Shown in pieces: positions 5,011-5,713 of a stretch of DNA of 5,713 nucleotides. The notes under the pieces were generated by a model. The model saw only the letters and a program-made list of their open reading frames with translations, did no database searches and was not told where the DNA came from. The stretch's first letter is position 1. Each line of letters starts with the position of its first letter. Position numbers and translations under genes: made by a program. This DNA is from Candidatus Bathyarchaeota archaeon (lineage in GTDB: Archaea; Thermoproteota; Bathyarchaeia; Bathyarchaeales; DTEX01): NCBI GenBank assembly GCA_021162225.1, contig JAGGZB010000087.1, positions 1-5,713 on the forward strand. The letters run 5' to 3'.

Positions 5011-5713
5011 ATGAAAGTGATAATTCTAGGTTCCGGATCCGGAATTCCAATAATCGGACACTTTAATGAATCAGTATTGGTGGAAGAGAAAGGAAACTCC
5101 TACCTCTTCGATGCGGGGGAACCTTGCGCTGCAACCCTACATACAAATGCCTTGTTAAAATTTTATGGTTTGAAGACCATTCAAGGCCTTCCCCTCGTTG
5201 ATATATACTCGATCAAAAGCATTTTCATCTCTCATTTCGACGCTGATCATATCGGCGGATTGCCAATGTTACTTCAAGTGATGCATTTATGGCAGAAACG
5301 AAGCGATTCATTTAGGTTTCAGCCCGATAACAGCATCCAGCTCTATTTGCCCCCTGAAACCATAGATGTCTTCCGCGATCTACTGCGTATTTCACGTATG
5401 TCCACCCCAAGATACGAGCTACGCATTAAGCCACTGAAGGAAGGATGCATATACTCAGATGAGCTGGCGAGAATTTCAGCTATCCGTAACAGTCATATTA
5501 GAAATGGCAGTTCATTCTCGTTCATTCTATCAAGCAAAAATAAGCGCATAGCATACTCCGGTGATCTTGGAAGCGAATCGGAGATTGCATACCTCGCAAG
5601 GAAATACGTAGATCTCCTCATCGTTGAATGTGCACATTTCAGCCCTGAAAGCCTCTGTGAATCGCTGAAGAGAATTGAGGAGAACATCGGAATAGTGATT
5701 GTTACGCATATAC
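5011..5713 (+). CDS. metallo-beta-lactamase-fold hydrolase, RNase Z/arylsulfatase-like (3' end cut by the window)
   Basis: An open frame from ATG 5011 to the window edge gives 234 residues and no stop. The N-terminus MKVIILGSGSGIPIIG matches the LGxGxGxP opening of RNase Z-type and related MBL-fold proteins, followed by the LFDAGE strand (32-37). The metal motif is SHFDADHIGGLP (74-85): H75, D77, D79, H80, so HxDxDH rather than HxHxDH. Further ligand candidates are H162 (RNSHIR), D185 (YSGDLG) and H233 (VTHI at the edge). The segment at about 45-68 is longer than in minimal MBL proteins. There is no strong ribosome binding site; the gene starts 14 bases after the oxidoreductase stop, so co-transcription is likely. 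Possible roles are tRNA 3'-processing (RNase Z), cyclic-nucleotide or sulfate/phosphate ester hydrolysis. The neighbourhood and the missing second His argue against a simple RNase Z call. The C-terminus is missing, so the subfamily stays open. Confidence 0.87.
   Translation, partial: MKVIILGSGSGIPIIGHFNESVLVEEKGNSYLFDAGEPCAATLHTNALLKFYGLKTIQGLPLVDIYSIKSIFISHFDADHIGGLPMLLQVMHLWQKRSDSFRFQPDNSIQLYLPPETIDVFRDLLRISRMSTPRYELRIKPLKEGCIYSDELARISAIRNSHIRNGSSFSFILSSKNKRIAYSGDLGSESEIAYLARKYVDLLIVECAHFSPESLCESLKRIEENIGIVIVTHI

Noticed and set aside
5000..5014. Four-codon frame MIKQ between the oxidoreductase and MBL genes
   Set aside because: It has no ribosome binding site and is too short to judge; overlap of its stop with the MBL ATG is probably chance.
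5031..5050. Polylinker-like string with BamHI and EcoRI type sites and a 14-bp palindrome (5031-5044)
   Set aside because: It looks like vector sequence, but it encodes the conserved GSGSGIP opening of the MBL protein in frame; Gly-Ser codons TCC-GGA repeated give the palindrome by chance.
5493..5687. Minus-strand frame opposite the MBL gene
   Set aside because: It overlaps a recognisable MBL-fold coding region with conserved metal motifs; shadow.
1..5713. CRISPR array, tRNA/rRNA gene, insertion sequence or integration site
   Set aside because: I looked for regularly spaced repeats, cloverleaf-like segments, transposase motifs and long terminal repeats on both strands and saw none.

Overview
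The window looks like archaeal chromosomal DNA, most likely from a thermophilic or anaerobic member of the Thermoproteota (TACK) group. Bathyarchaeia-like lineages are a reasonable guess, but no marker gene fixes this. Reasons: A/T-rich BRE/TATA-like promoters sit about 25-40 bp before several starts; some starts seem leaderless while others have GGTGAT- or GGAGG-type ribosome binding sites; AGG, AGA and ATA codons are frequent; spacing is compact. I found no RNA gene, CRISPR array or mobile element. No gene-free stretch exceeds about 160 bases.

Layout. Four genes lie on the minus strand, read from high to low coordinates. The first (3808-2570) is a short protein of the neutral/alkaline ceramidase-like zinc amidohydrolase family. 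Next is a 93-residue membrane protein of unknown function (2461-2180). Then come two inner-membrane permeases of a branched-chain amino acid type (HAAT) ABC transporter: a LivH-like protein (2094-1126) and a LivM-like protein (1129-59), overlapping by 4 bases (ATGA). A 156-bp divergent promoter region (3809-3964) separates this arm from the plus-strand arm. The plus arm holds a Gfo/Idh/MocA oxidoreductase (3965-4996) and, 14 bases later, a metallo-beta-lactamase-fold hydrolase resembling the RNase Z/arylsulfatase group (5011 to the window edge, cut off at its 3' end).

How the genes may work together. The permease pair needs two ATPases (LivG/LivF) and a binding protein (LivK), none of which is visible; they may lie beyond position 1 or elsewhere. 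HAAT transporters carry amino acids, urea or short amides. An amidohydrolase-like enzyme and a sugar/polyol-type dehydrogenase next to one would fit uptake and catabolism of an amide-linked or polar small molecule. This is an inference from neighbourhood only. Three enzymes deviate at family-defining positions: Asn in the GDxSP-like motif of the ceramidase-like protein, Phe in place of the usual Asp four residues before the catalytic His of the oxidoreductase, and HxDxDH instead of HxHxDH in the MBL protein. Their chemistry should therefore not be copied from the best-known relatives.

Nothing here amounts to a clear new system. The best leads are the divergent control region with its 10-bp-spaced repeats, the variant active sites and the unknown small membrane protein.
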